Part shown: piece by piece, positions 1 to 7,445 of the stretch
How the letters are laid out: every line of letters begins with the position of its first letter
Position numbering within the stretch: position 1 is the first letter of the stretch
Source: Pseudoalteromonas luteoviolacea NCIMB 1942
Lineage (GTDB): Bacteria; Pseudomonadota; Gammaproteobacteria; Enterobacterales; Alteromonadaceae
DNA: 64,000 nt
Assembly: GCF_001625595.1 (NCBI RefSeq)
Contig: NZ_AUXT01000216.1
Location: 1-64,000 of the forward strand
Reading direction: 5' to 3'
Notes under the pieces: generated by a model
What the model was told of the DNA's origin: nothing
Seen by the model: only the letters and a program-made list of their open reading frames with translations
Databases searched by the model: none
Made by a program: the position numbers and the translations under genes

Positions 1-25
1 TTTTCGTTGCATCCCGCCGTGTCAG

Positions 26-62
26 TGGGAGCGCATTATAGGGAGATTTGAGATTGGCGCAA
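26..62 (-). promoter_or_regulatory. rRNA-operon P1-like promoter reading out of the window
   Basis: On the minus strand there is a TTGCGC -35 (57-62), a 16-base spacer and a perfect TATAAT -10 (35-40), followed by GCGCTCCCACTGACACGG. This is close to the E. coli rrnB P1 core, which from memory reads TATAATGCGCCACCACTGACACGG and also has a 16-base spacer. The probable start base is position 26. An A/T-rich block (63-95) lies where UP elements sit, and the discriminator is GC-rich, as in stringently controlled promoters. The rRNA operon itself would lie to the left of base 1, so its presence is inferred. Confidence 0.75.
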
Positions 63-154
63 GCGTTTTTTAGAAGAAAATTAAAAAAACTCTCCAACAG
101 CCCAAATAACAAACAAAAACTCTAATTTATGCATAATAAACAGACTAAAAGCAC

Positions 155-182
155 AAAAGCCCTCTTAAATTAGAGGGCTTTT
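155..182 (-). terminator. Rho-independent terminator of the porin gene
   Basis: A 10-bp perfect stem AAAAGCCCTC / GAGGGCTTTT with an 8-base loop lies about 30 bases past the porin stop codon. The U-run on the minus strand is short. Confidence 0.8.
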
Positions 183-213
183 GTTGATCTGCTTCTTATA
201 TAGAAGAACTTTT

Positions 214-1152
214 TTAGAACTTGTATTCAATACCAAGACCTAGGTAATCTTCCTCTGTTCCATTGTCTTCATCAACAGATGAGTAGAATGCATACAACTT
301 AGCCGCTTTAGCTAGTTTATGGTCGATACCTATGCTGATGCCATCAACATCTTTTGAAGCTGCTGCATCAAAGTCAATCATTTGGTACTGAAGTTTAACT
401 GTATTTGCACCAAAGCTATAAGCAGCATTAAGCATGAAGCCATCAGCTGTGCCTGTACCATCTACTTTTTCTTGTTTCTGGTACATTGCGCCCAATTTCA
501 AATCATCAGTCGCTTTAAACTGACCTGTTACACGAAACGCATCATAGCCTTTTACTTCGCTATCGCCAGCTAGTGATACATAGAATTTTGACTTTTTAAG
601 CTTCGCGTCACCATATGTAACTGCACCTGAATAGCCATTTTCACCATCAGTTGCATCTTCAGCAATAAAAGTACCAAGTACTTTAAATCCATTGTAACTT
701 GCTGACTTGAATGAAATTGAATCACCTAAACGGTTTTCACCCTTAAAGATGTTCTTAATATCAGCTTCTAAATCGTTAAACAGGTCGATTTTACCTTGTG
801 ACTGTTTGAAAGCAGTATCGTTACGACCAATCACAACCTCACCATACTTGCCTTTTAAGCCAACATACTGATTACGAGCAGTAATGTTGTCATCATCACC
901 TTTTGAGTCCGCATCTGACACGTCGACTTGGAACTCTAATTTGTAAATTACTTCAAGTCCTGAATCTAGCTTTTCAGAACCTTTGAAACCGAAACGTGAA
1001 GCATTGCTTTTCACTTCAGTAAAAGAGCCGTCACCTTCATCAGAAGATTGCACAGACAGGTTTGCTTTACCATATACATCAACATCGGCATGAGCATTCA
1101 AAGATAGACCACTAAGAATAGAGAGTAATAATGCTGATTTGGTTAGTTTCAT
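214..1152 (-). CDS. Gram-negative porin (general diffusion type)
   Basis: 312 residues. The protein begins with a signal peptide (MKLTKSALLLSILSGLSLNAHA) followed by DVDVYGKANLSVQ, the typical first strand of Porin_4/OmpC-like 16-strand porins of marine Gammaproteobacteria. It ends in EYKF, and the terminal Phe is the BAM-recognition signature. The sequence has alternating hydrophobic strands and many acidic loops (DEGDG, DADSKGDDDN). It should form a trimeric outer-membrane channel for small hydrophilic solutes; substrate selectivity cannot be read. A GAGGAA ribosome site precedes the ATG. Monocistronic, with its own terminator and a promoter region carrying a TGAAATTT repeat. Confidence 0.9.
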   Translation of the reverse strand: MKLTKSALLLSILSGLSLNAHADVDVYGKANLSVQSSDEGDGSFTEVKSNASRFGFKGSEKLDSGLEVIYKLEFQVDVSDADSKGDDDNITARNQYVGLKGKYGEVVIGRNDTAFKQSQGKIDLFNDLEADIKNIFKGENRLGDSISFKSASYNGFKVLGTFIAEDATDGENGYSGAVTYGDAKLKKSKFYVSLAGDSEVKGYDAFRVTGQFKATDDLKLGAMYQKQEKVDGTGTADGFMLNAAYSFGANTVKLQYQMIDFDAAASKDVDGISIGIDHKLAKAAKLYAFYSSVDEDNGTEEDYLGLGIEYKF

Positions 1153-1243
1153 GTGTATTTCCTCAATATCGCAACACGTAATTTATTAGACAGGCGCAGT
1201 CTGCCAGCTATAAGTGACAGAAATATTACACGTAAAATAAAAA

Positions 1244-1271
1244 TGAAATTTAATTGAAACTGAAATTTCAG
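1244..1271. promoter_or_regulatory. Repeated TGAAATTT and perfect palindrome upstream of the porin
   Basis: TGAAATTT occurs at 1244-1251 and again at 1261-1268. The second copy is the core of the perfect 12-bp palindrome CTGAAATTTCAG (1260-1271). The elements lie about 90-120 bases upstream of the porin start, where an activator or repressor of a porin gene would bind. Which protein binds is not known; similarity to OmpR-type TGAAA repeats is only suggestive. Confidence 0.4.
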
Positions 1272-1318
1272 CATTGTGTCATAAATGGGTAATCTTATTA
1301 AAAACAACTATATTTAAA

Positions 1319-2167
1319 TCAGTCTATGATAGAGGCCAATAGGTTTACTATGGTTTCTATGTGCTCTAGCTGATCATTCCCTCTATGATAGGCTACATAT
1401 ACTTCTCTAAAATTGTGCTCCACTGAACCAACATGAAACAGCTTTTGCTGCTCGATTAGATCAGTTGCAAGCATTTTAGGTAAGTAAGCAGACCCGCCAC
1501 ACTGCAAAATTAGCTCCAACGCAATACGCCCAGTACTTGTACGAAAATAGGGAGGCGCAGCGCCATCAAATTGCCGAGCATGCCACAATGAAAACGCGGT
1601 TCCCCAATCAACATACACATACTGTGTGCCAAAAAAATCATCCTTATTCGTTGTGTTAAAGGTACTGACTGGAATTATAGACAAGTTTTTAACTTGTCTA
1701 ACGATTAATTCATCAACTTTAGGTGGGTCAAACAAAACAGCTACATCTAAAGTCTGCTCGAGAAGCAGTCTTGTACTTTCTTGCTGAGTTTTAACTTCAG
1801 CAACCAAAGATACACCGAGCATAGACGAAACAATCTGGTTTATACCAAATTGCAAATAAGCATCCCAGATATTCGGTGTGCCTGCTAAAGACAACTGCTG
1901 ACGCATATTATTAGCCAGAGCAACATCCAATCTCGCCCGCTGCATTCCTGTAAGCAACATTTGCGCATGTGGTAATAACCTCTCACCAGGCGCAGTTAAC
2001 TGAATATTGTTCCTTTGTCGTGTAAATAAACTCACACCCAAATGTTGTTCTAATTGTCGAATTCTAAAGCTCACCGCCGATTGGGTTATATATAGATTTT
2101 CCGCAGCACGGCCAAAATGGCGAGTCTTTGAAACTTCGACAAAAGTTTTTAATAGTTCCTTGTCCAT
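1319..2167 (-). CDS. hdfR: LysR-family regulator HdfR
   Basis: 282 residues. The N-terminal winged HTH (about 1-60: ELLKTF-EVS-TRHFGRAAE, then QSAVSFRIRQLE and LGV-LFTR-RNNI) is almost identical to E. coli HdfR as I remember it, and the rest is a LysR effector-binding domain. In E. coli HdfR represses flhDC and regulates other genes. It lies divergent from maoP with an 85-base gap, the same arrangement as in E. coli, which strongly supports the assignment. The effector is not known. Start ATG chosen from the family N-terminus (MDKELLKTFVEVS). Confidence 0.9.
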   Translation of the reverse strand: MDKELLKTFVEVSKTRHFGRAAENLYITQSAVSFRIRQLEQHLGVSLFTRQRNNIQLTAPGERLLPHAQMLLTGMQRARLDVALANNMRQQLSLAGTPNIWDAYLQFGINQIVSSMLGVSLVAEVKTQQESTRLLLEQTLDVAVLFDPPKVDELIVRQVKNLSIIPVSTFNTTNKDDFFGTQYVYVDWGTAFSLWHARQFDGAAPPYFRTSTGRIALELILQCGGSAYLPKMLATDLIEQQKLFHVGSVEHNFREVYVAYHRGNDQLEHIETIVNLLASIID

Positions 2168-2252
2168 TACCCCACCTTTTGATTAAAAAATCTCGTTTAA
2201 AAAAGCCAAAATAATAGTCCATACTCGTTGCAAACGATGCGAGGAAAACATC

Positions 2253-2636
2253 ATGGATATGAATATAGCGGAACTAAAAGAAGCTTTTACTGCATCCAAA
2301 TCATTTTACGATGATTTGAATTTTCCACAGGGACTTTCGAGAAGTGGCCACTTTACTTTATTGGAGTCAGAGTTATTACAACAACATGGATATCTGCTAA
2401 AAAGTTTGCATGAGGAAAAGCTATTACCTGTAAATACTTATCAGCAAAAGTTCGTTGAAATGGTGAAAAACAAGCGACCGCCAGAAAATAGAATGGAGAA
2501 AATCTGGTACAAATACCTCTCGCTGACAACTCGTAAACATAAAATCTACACTCTGAGTAGTCAGGTTAAGTCCCCCCCTCACTACGAAAGCCCCCAAATT
2601 AATGAAGAGCAGCCAGTTGCTGAAATATCAAATTAA
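2253..2636 (+). CDS. maoP: Macrodomain Ori organisation protein MaoP (DUF413/YifE)
   Basis: 127 residues. The core FPQGLSRSGHFTLLES-LLQQHG followed by KRPPENRMEKIW-KYL matches the DUF413/YifE family (E. coli: [23 protein letters not shown]). In E. coli MaoP, with its short maoS site, organises the origin region of the chromosome into a macrodomain. It is divergent from hdfR, as in E. coli. A GAGGA ribosome site (2241-2245) sits 7 bases before ATG 2253; an in-frame ATG at 2259 is a weaker alternative. The C-terminal tail (about 105-127) is Pro/Glu-rich and probably disordered. A chromosome-organising role in this organism is inferred. Confidence 0.88.
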   Translation: MDMNIAELKEAFTASKSFYDDLNFPQGLSRSGHFTLLESELLQQHGYLLKSLHEEKLLPVNTYQQKFVEMVKNKRPPENRMEKIWYKYLSLTTRKHKIYTLSSQVKSPPHYESPQINEEQPVAEISN

Positions 2637-2740
2637 TTAACCACGAACATTATAGGTATGACCGTGAATACGGGGGTACAAAAGGATTCTAATAATGCTC
2701 CCCGTATGAATCTTATATTCTTCATTGCTTTTTTGTCGCT

Positions 2741-2756
2741 TTCAGTTAAAACTGAA
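2741..2756. promoter_or_regulatory. Perfect inverted repeat before the diguanylate cyclase gene
   Basis: TTCAGTT-AA-AACTGAA, a 7-bp perfect dyad, lies 28-43 bases before the probable start codon. It could be an operator or a small hairpin near the ribosome site. There is no T-run, so a terminator is unlikely. Confidence 0.35.
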
Positions 2757-2783
2757 GTATAAAAGGCTGTTAAGGTTGTGCGT

Positions 2784-4019
2784 GTGTTAAGAAAAGTGCT
2801 AATCATTGAAGACACTCCGACTATTGCAAAAGTCCAAAAACACATCGCGAGTTCGGTAGGCTACGATGTTGACGTAGCGACGACTTTAGAGAGTGCAAAG
2901 AGACTAATTAATGATCATAATTATTTTTGCGCCGTAGTCGATTTCGTATTGCCAGATGCAACGAATGGAGAGGCCATTCCTTATACTGTAAAGGCCAATA
3001 TTCCTACGATAGTTATGACTGGTAATTTAGAGTCCAGCACACGAGATACTGTAGACAAATATCCTGTGATTGACTACATCACAAAAGAAAACAAGCAAGC
3101 CTACCAGTATTTAAAAAAGCAGCTTCAACGGCTGCCTCGTAACGAGCAAGTTAAAGTACTTGTAGTAGACGACTCCGCCGCCACACGAAGGCACATTAGC
3201 TCATTGCTGCAAAGACACAAGTACCATGTGTATGTTGCGGGTGATGGTATCGAAGCATTAGAAACTTTGAATCAAAACCCTGATATTGACGTCATTATTA
3301 CTGACAATGAAATGCCAAGAATGCGTGGAGAAGAATTGTGTGCGGAGATCCGCCGCCTGTACAGTAATGATGATAAGGCCATCATTGGTATATCAGGTAC
3401 GAATAATGCCTATCTTTCTGCTCGTTTTTTGAAAAGTGGTGCAAATGACTATTTAAGAAAACCCTTTAACCCTGAAGAGTTTTACTGTCGTCTTAGTCAA
3501 AACGTCGACATGCTTGAAAATATCGCAACCATCAGACGGCAGGCAAACACCGACTACTTAACACAATTGCCTAATCGCCGATATTTTTTTGAACACGCAA
3601 GCAAGCAACTCACTCTGAACTGTCGGCAAAACCAAAGCAGTATGTTGGCAATGATTGATATCGACTTTTTCAAAAAGATTAATGATCAGCACGGGCATGA
3701 TGCCGGAGATAAAGTGTTACAGTCAATTGGGGAATGTTTTGAAAAGTTCTTTCAACATGATCTGTATGCAAGACTTGGTGGTGAAGAGTTTGCTGTGCTA
3801 TTTCGTTCCGCAAGTGGTGAACAAAATATGGCGCAGCTTGAGCAATTTAGGCTCTTTTTAGAAAAAAATAGCAGTTCCCTCACCCCCTATCATATCCCAT
3901 TTACAGTTTCTATCGGCGTTGTAGACAAAGTTATTGAAAGTATCGACCCGCTCATTAAAATTGCTGATGAGAACCTATATACAGCAAAAGAGTCTGGTAG
4001 GAATCAGATAGCCTCTTAA
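2784..4019 (+). CDS. Two-receiver response regulator with GGDEF domain (diguanylate cyclase)
   Basis: Numbering from the upstream GTG at 2778. Receiver 1 spans about 5-115 (ED 11-12, phospho-Asp D55, Lys K103). Receiver 2 spans about 125-240 (DD 131-132, phospho-Asp D176, KPF 228-230). A GGDEF domain follows (about 255-410) with an intact GGEEF active site at 334-338, so it should make cyclic di-GMP. The residues at the I-site position are FQHD, not RxxD, so product inhibition through that site is probably absent. There is no membrane segment. I chose GTG 2784 because TAAGG (2771-2775) is 8 bases before it but only 2 bases before GTG 2778. The partner kinase is not adjacent. Confidence 0.87.
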   Translation: MLRKVLIIEDTPTIAKVQKHIASSVGYDVDVATTLESAKRLINDHNYFCAVVDFVLPDATNGEAIPYTVKANIPTIVMTGNLESSTRDTVDKYPVIDYITKENKQAYQYLKKQLQRLPRNEQVKVLVVDDSAATRRHISSLLQRHKYHVYVAGDGIEALETLNQNPDIDVIITDNEMPRMRGEELCAEIRRLYSNDDKAIIGISGTNNAYLSARFLKSGANDYLRKPFNPEEFYCRLSQNVDMLENIATIRRQANTDYLTQLPNRRYFFEHASKQLTLNCRQNQSSMLAMIDIDFFKKINDQHGHDAGDKVLQSIGECFEKFFQHDLYARLGGEEFAVLFRSASGEQNMAQLEQFRLFLEKNSSSLTPYHIPFTVSIGVVDKVIESIDPLIKIADENLYTAKESGRNQIAS

Positions 4020-4053
4020 TTGCCATCATTGCGCTTAAGAGGCCAATTTTTTT
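4011..4053 (+). terminator. Rho-independent terminator of the diguanylate cyclase gene
   Basis: A 9-bp perfect stem GCCTCTTAA / TTAAGAGGC with a 15-base loop, followed by a run of seven T. The left arm contains the stop codon of the gene. Confidence 0.75.
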
Positions 4054-4055
4054 GC

Positions 4056-4964
4056 TTAATTCTGCGATAATGTCGGGCTTTTAGCTTTGCTTGCTCGTAA
4101 AGAGTCTACGCTGAAAAGAAGCAAAGCTCCCCAAATAAATACAAATGTAACAGCACGCTCAATATCAAACTCTTCACCATAAAACATGACAGCCAGAGCA
4201 AACATTAAACTTGGTCCAATATACTGGAAAAACCCAAGTGTAGAATAGGGTAATCTTTTTGCTGCCGCAGTGAAACTGAGCAGTGGTAGTGTTGTGACAA
4301 TCCCAGCAACAATCAGCAAAAGGTTTAGGTTTAAGGCGTTATCAAGCATATTGCTAGTCGAACTGGGCTCAAGCATATACCAATACCCCAATGCTAACGG
4401 CAGAAGAATCAAAGATTCAATGAATATTCCTGGTAACGACTCCACTGCCATTTTTTTCCTAAGCAAACCATAAATCGCAAACGAACACGCCAATGACATG
4501 GCAATGTATGGAAATGAACCAAAGCTAATTAACTGAATAATTACCCCTGTTGATGCCAACAAAACCGCTATTTTTTGTCCGGGGCGTAACTTTTCCGATA
4601 AAAACAGCATGCCCAAAAATACATTCAACAAAGGGTTAATGTAATAGCCCAGACTGGCGTCTAGCATATAGCCATTATTGACAGCCCATATAAATAAGCC
4701 CCAATTAAACCCTAGAAGCAAAGCGGTAACCACCAACATCATCATTACTTTAGCATTGCCAAGGACCTTACGAACCTTGTCCCAATTATTGCGCAATGAA
4801 ATAACGATGAAGATAAACACAACGGACCAAATTACTCTATGCACCAGTATCTCTAGCGCATCAACCTGTGCTATAGACTTAAAGTAAATGGGCGCGAGCC
4901 CCCACATTATGAAGGCTAATGTCGCATATATATAGCCCTGTCTTACATTAGCATCGGCTGTCAT
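4056..4964 (-). CDS. rarD: EamA-family transporter RarD
   Basis: 302 residues, with about ten hydrophobic helices in two EamA halves. The opening Q-GYIYATLAFIMWGLAPIYFK and the segments LLGFNWGLFIWAVN and ASLGYYINPLLNVFLG are hallmarks of the RarD subfamily of drug/metabolite transporters in the inner membrane. The substrate is unproven in most organisms. It is convergent with the diguanylate cyclase gene and divergent from recQ. A TATAAT (ATTATA on the plus strand at 5005-5010) upstream may be its -10 element. Confidence 0.88.
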   Translation of the reverse strand: MTADANVRQGYIYATLAFIMWGLAPIYFKSIAQVDALEILVHRVIWSVVFIFIVISLRNNWDKVRKVLGNAKVMMMLVVTALLLGFNWGLFIWAVNNGYMLDASLGYYINPLLNVFLGMLFLSEKLRPGQKIAVLLASTGVIIQLISFGSFPYIAMSLACSFAIYGLLRKKMAVESLPGIFIESLILLPLALGYWYMLEPSSTSNMLDNALNLNLLLIVAGIVTTLPLLSFTAAAKRLPYSTLGFFQYIGPSLMFALAVMFYGEEFDIERAVTFVFIWGALLLFSVDSLRASKAKSPTLSQN

Positions 4965-5239
4965 TTCACTCCCCTATTTATCACCCAATCGTGAAGAAGG
5001 CAGCATTATACAGAATAAATAAAGCACCACCACGGCAGTGCATTAAACACAATAATAAAGGACTTCAATTAATTTACAGCGTGTATCGCCAACATGCCAA
5101 TATATGGCGTTTATTGTACTTTTAATTTTGTTTTTTTAGATGCCTTAAAGACAAAATTAACTGCTAACAGCTGACTTGCTCAGGTGGTCGAAATAATACG
5201 CATATTAAAAAGAAGACAATTTCACCAAAACACTCTAAA
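4965..5239. other. Intergenic region between rarD and recQ
   Basis: 275 bases holding the divergent promoters of rarD and recQ. It contains a 10-bp inverted repeat TTAATTTTGT (5122-5131) / ACAAAATTAA (5151-5160). I see no open reading frame of note, no SOS box of the CTGT-N8-ACAG type and no RNA gene. Confidence 0.5.
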
Positions 5240-7063
5240 ATGCGCGCAATGGAAACACGCGCGACTCTAGAATCATTGACACCCCAATCTGTACTTAAAG
5301 AATATTTTGGCTACACAAGCTTTAGAACTGGCCAACTAGATACTATTCAAGCATGTCTTAGCGGACGTGATAGTTTAGTTCTGTTACCCACAGGTGGTGG
5401 TAAGTCACTGTGCTATCAAGTACCGGCTCTCATGCTGCCCGGTGTCACTATCGTAATTTCACCTCTCATCTCTTTAATGCAAGATCAAGTCTCACAGCTT
5501 CAAGCCCAGGGCATTTCAGCTGAGTTTGTTAACAATAGTATTGATTGGCAACAACAGCAAAGCATTTATCAACGTTTGCACAATGGTGAAATTAAGCTTC
5601 TTTATGTTGCGCCAGAAAAAGTACTACAAAGAGACTTTATTGATAGACTAAGTAATTTAAATTTATCATTATTTGCGATTGATGAGGCACACTGTGTTTC
5701 TCACTGGGGGCATGATTTCCGCCCCCACTACTGCCGTTTAAATGAATTGAAGCAAGCATTTTCACATGTTCCAACCATGGCACTAACGGCAACCGCAGAT
5801 ATGGCTACTCGTACAGATATTGTGGCTCAGCTTGGCCTAGTAGAACCATTTGTACACACAGGTAGTTTTGATCGACCAAACATCCGCTATACCATCGAAG
5901 AAAAGTTTAAACCGCTCTCGCAACTGATGCGTTATCTAAAAACACAAAAAGGACAGAGTGGCATTATATATTGCTCCAGTCGAAGACGAGTGGATGAAAT
6001 TGCAGAAAAGCTTGCCGATGGCGGGTTTAACGCTGCTGCTTATCATGCTGGGATGGAAAATGAGCAAAGGCAATTTGTACAAAATGCCTTTGCCCGAGAC
6101 GATGTTCAAATTGTTGTCGCAACCGTAGCCTTTGGAATGGGGATAAACAAACCCAATGTGAGATTTGTTTTACATTATGATATTCCAAAAAGTATCGAAG
6201 CTTATTACCAAGAAACAGGTCGTGCAGGCCGTGACGGCTTAGCAGCAGAAGCTATTATGTATTTTGATCCTGCTGATATTGGCCGGGTTAGACGTTTTTT
6301 TGAAGATATCCCCGATGAGCAACGAAGAAAAGTAGAACAACAAAGGTTTAATGCAATGGCAAACTTTGCAGAAGCACAAACCTGCCGTAGACAGATACTA
6401 CTTAATTATTTTAGTGAATATCAAAGAGAGCCTTGCGGTAACTGTGACATCTGCCTTAATCCTCCGAAAAGCTTTGACGCTACACTGGTCGCACAGCAAG
6501 CCTTATCCTGTGTGTATAGAGCACAACAACGCTTTGGCTTAGGATATATCGTAGATTTGCTGCGCGGTGCAAATACAGCGCGGATCAGAGACAATCAGCA
6601 CCATGAGTTAAGTACATACGGAATCGGAAAAGAACACAGTAATGAATATTGGCTCAGCGTACTGCGCCAATTGATACACCACGGCTTATTAGCTCAAGAC
6701 ATTACTCAAGGTGCAACATTACGGTTGACGGAAGCTGCTCGCGCTGTACTGAAGGGCGACTATGTATTGAACTTGGCAGAGCCCCGCCTACAAGCCAGTC
6801 ACGTTTATCAAGATAAACTGGCACAGTTCAATTATGATAGAAAACTATTTGCAAAATTACGCAGTTTGCGAAAAGAGCTCGCTGACCAAGATGATGTACC
6901 TCCATATGTCGTATTTAATGACAAGACCTTGGCGGAAATGGCACAGCAAACGCCAACTAACGACAGCGAGTTTTTAAAGGTTTCTGGGGTTGGCTTTACC
7001 AAGCTTTCCAAATATGGTGCGCCTTTCATGCAATTAATCCGCAATTATCTAGCTGCAGAATAA
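5240..7063 (+). CDS. recQ: ATP-dependent DNA helicase RecQ
   Basis: 607 residues, the usual length for full RecQ. Walker A LLPTGGGKS (about 48-56), DEAH box at 148-151 within DEAHCVSHWGHDFRPHY, helicase motif VI QETGRAGRDG, then the RecQ zinc-binding Cys cluster (TCRRQ...CGNCDIC), a winged-helix RQC domain and a C-terminal HRDC domain (about 525-605). It is a 3'-5' superfamily 2 helicase acting in recombination-fork repair. The ribosome site is weak; ATG 5249 is an alternative start. The next gene begins 11 bases downstream, so they are probably cotranscribed. Confidence 0.96.
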   Translation: MRAMETRATLESLTPQSVLKEYFGYTSFRTGQLDTIQACLSGRDSLVLLPTGGGKSLCYQVPALMLPGVTIVISPLISLMQDQVSQLQAQGISAEFVNNSIDWQQQQSIYQRLHNGEIKLLYVAPEKVLQRDFIDRLSNLNLSLFAIDEAHCVSHWGHDFRPHYCRLNELKQAFSHVPTMALTATADMATRTDIVAQLGLVEPFVHTGSFDRPNIRYTIEEKFKPLSQLMRYLKTQKGQSGIIYCSSRRRVDEIAEKLADGGFNAAAYHAGMENEQRQFVQNAFARDDVQIVVATVAFGMGINKPNVRFVLHYDIPKSIEAYYQETGRAGRDGLAAEAIMYFDPADIGRVRRFFEDIPDEQRRKVEQQRFNAMANFAEAQTCRRQILLNYFSEYQREPCGNCDICLNPPKSFDATLVAQQALSCVYRAQQRFGLGYIVDLLRGANTARIRDNQHHELSTYGIGKEHSNEYWLSVLRQLIHHGLLAQDITQGATLRLTEAARAVLKGDYVLNLAEPRLQASHVYQDKLAQFNYDRKLFAKLRSLRKELADQDDVPPYVVFNDKTLAEMAQQTPTNDSEFLKVSGVGFTKLSKYGAPFMQLIRNYLAAE

Positions 7064-7074
7064 CTAGGAAAACT

Positions 7075-7374
7075 ATGACTAAGATTACTTATTTAGAAGA
7101 ACAAGATGTACTTCTAATTCGCCCTAGCATACTCCCTGACAGTGATGACTTTCAACTGTGGGGAGAGGTATTCCTGACAATGGATAAATTGAAAATCATT
7201 GAGTTTAATCAGGGAGCCGATCGGCATCAATGGCGATTCGAATTTGACCAACAGCCTTTTGCAATGAACTATGAGTATTACAGTGAAAGCATTTGGATAT
7301 CGCCTGAAGGCATTGATGCATCTACACTCATGTCATTTTTACACACCACTCTTTGTTTAAATTTACAACAATAA
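7075..7374 (+). CDS. Small uncharacterised protein downstream of recQ (DUF3630-like)
   Basis: 99 residues, no signal peptide or membrane segment, acidic and rich in aromatic residues (HQWRFEF, MNYEYYSESIWI). The pattern resembles the DUF3630 family of marine Gammaproteobacteria, but this is from memory. AGGA precedes the ATG, and the gene is 11 bases behind recQ, which suggests one transcript. No function can be assigned; a role linked to RecQ would be a guess from position only. Confidence 0.65.
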   Translation: MTKITYLEEQDVLLIRPSILPDSDDFQLWGEVFLTMDKLKIIEFNQGADRHQWRFEFDQQPFAMNYEYYSESIWISPEGIDASTLMSFLHTTLCLNLQQ

Positions 7375-7445
7375 TATAGACTTACCCAAGCATGTGTGCC
7401 TAAATTAAGCCATACTAATAAGAATAAACGGTATTGGGCATACAT

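Noticed and set aside
2633-2845. 70-codon minus-strand frame over the maoP/diguanylate cyclase gap
   Set aside because: It overlaps the start of a clear receiver domain, has no ribosome site and resembles no family.
5161-5190. SOS box before recQ (CTGCTAACAG)
   Set aside because: The spacing and half-sites do not fit CTGT-N8-ACAG.
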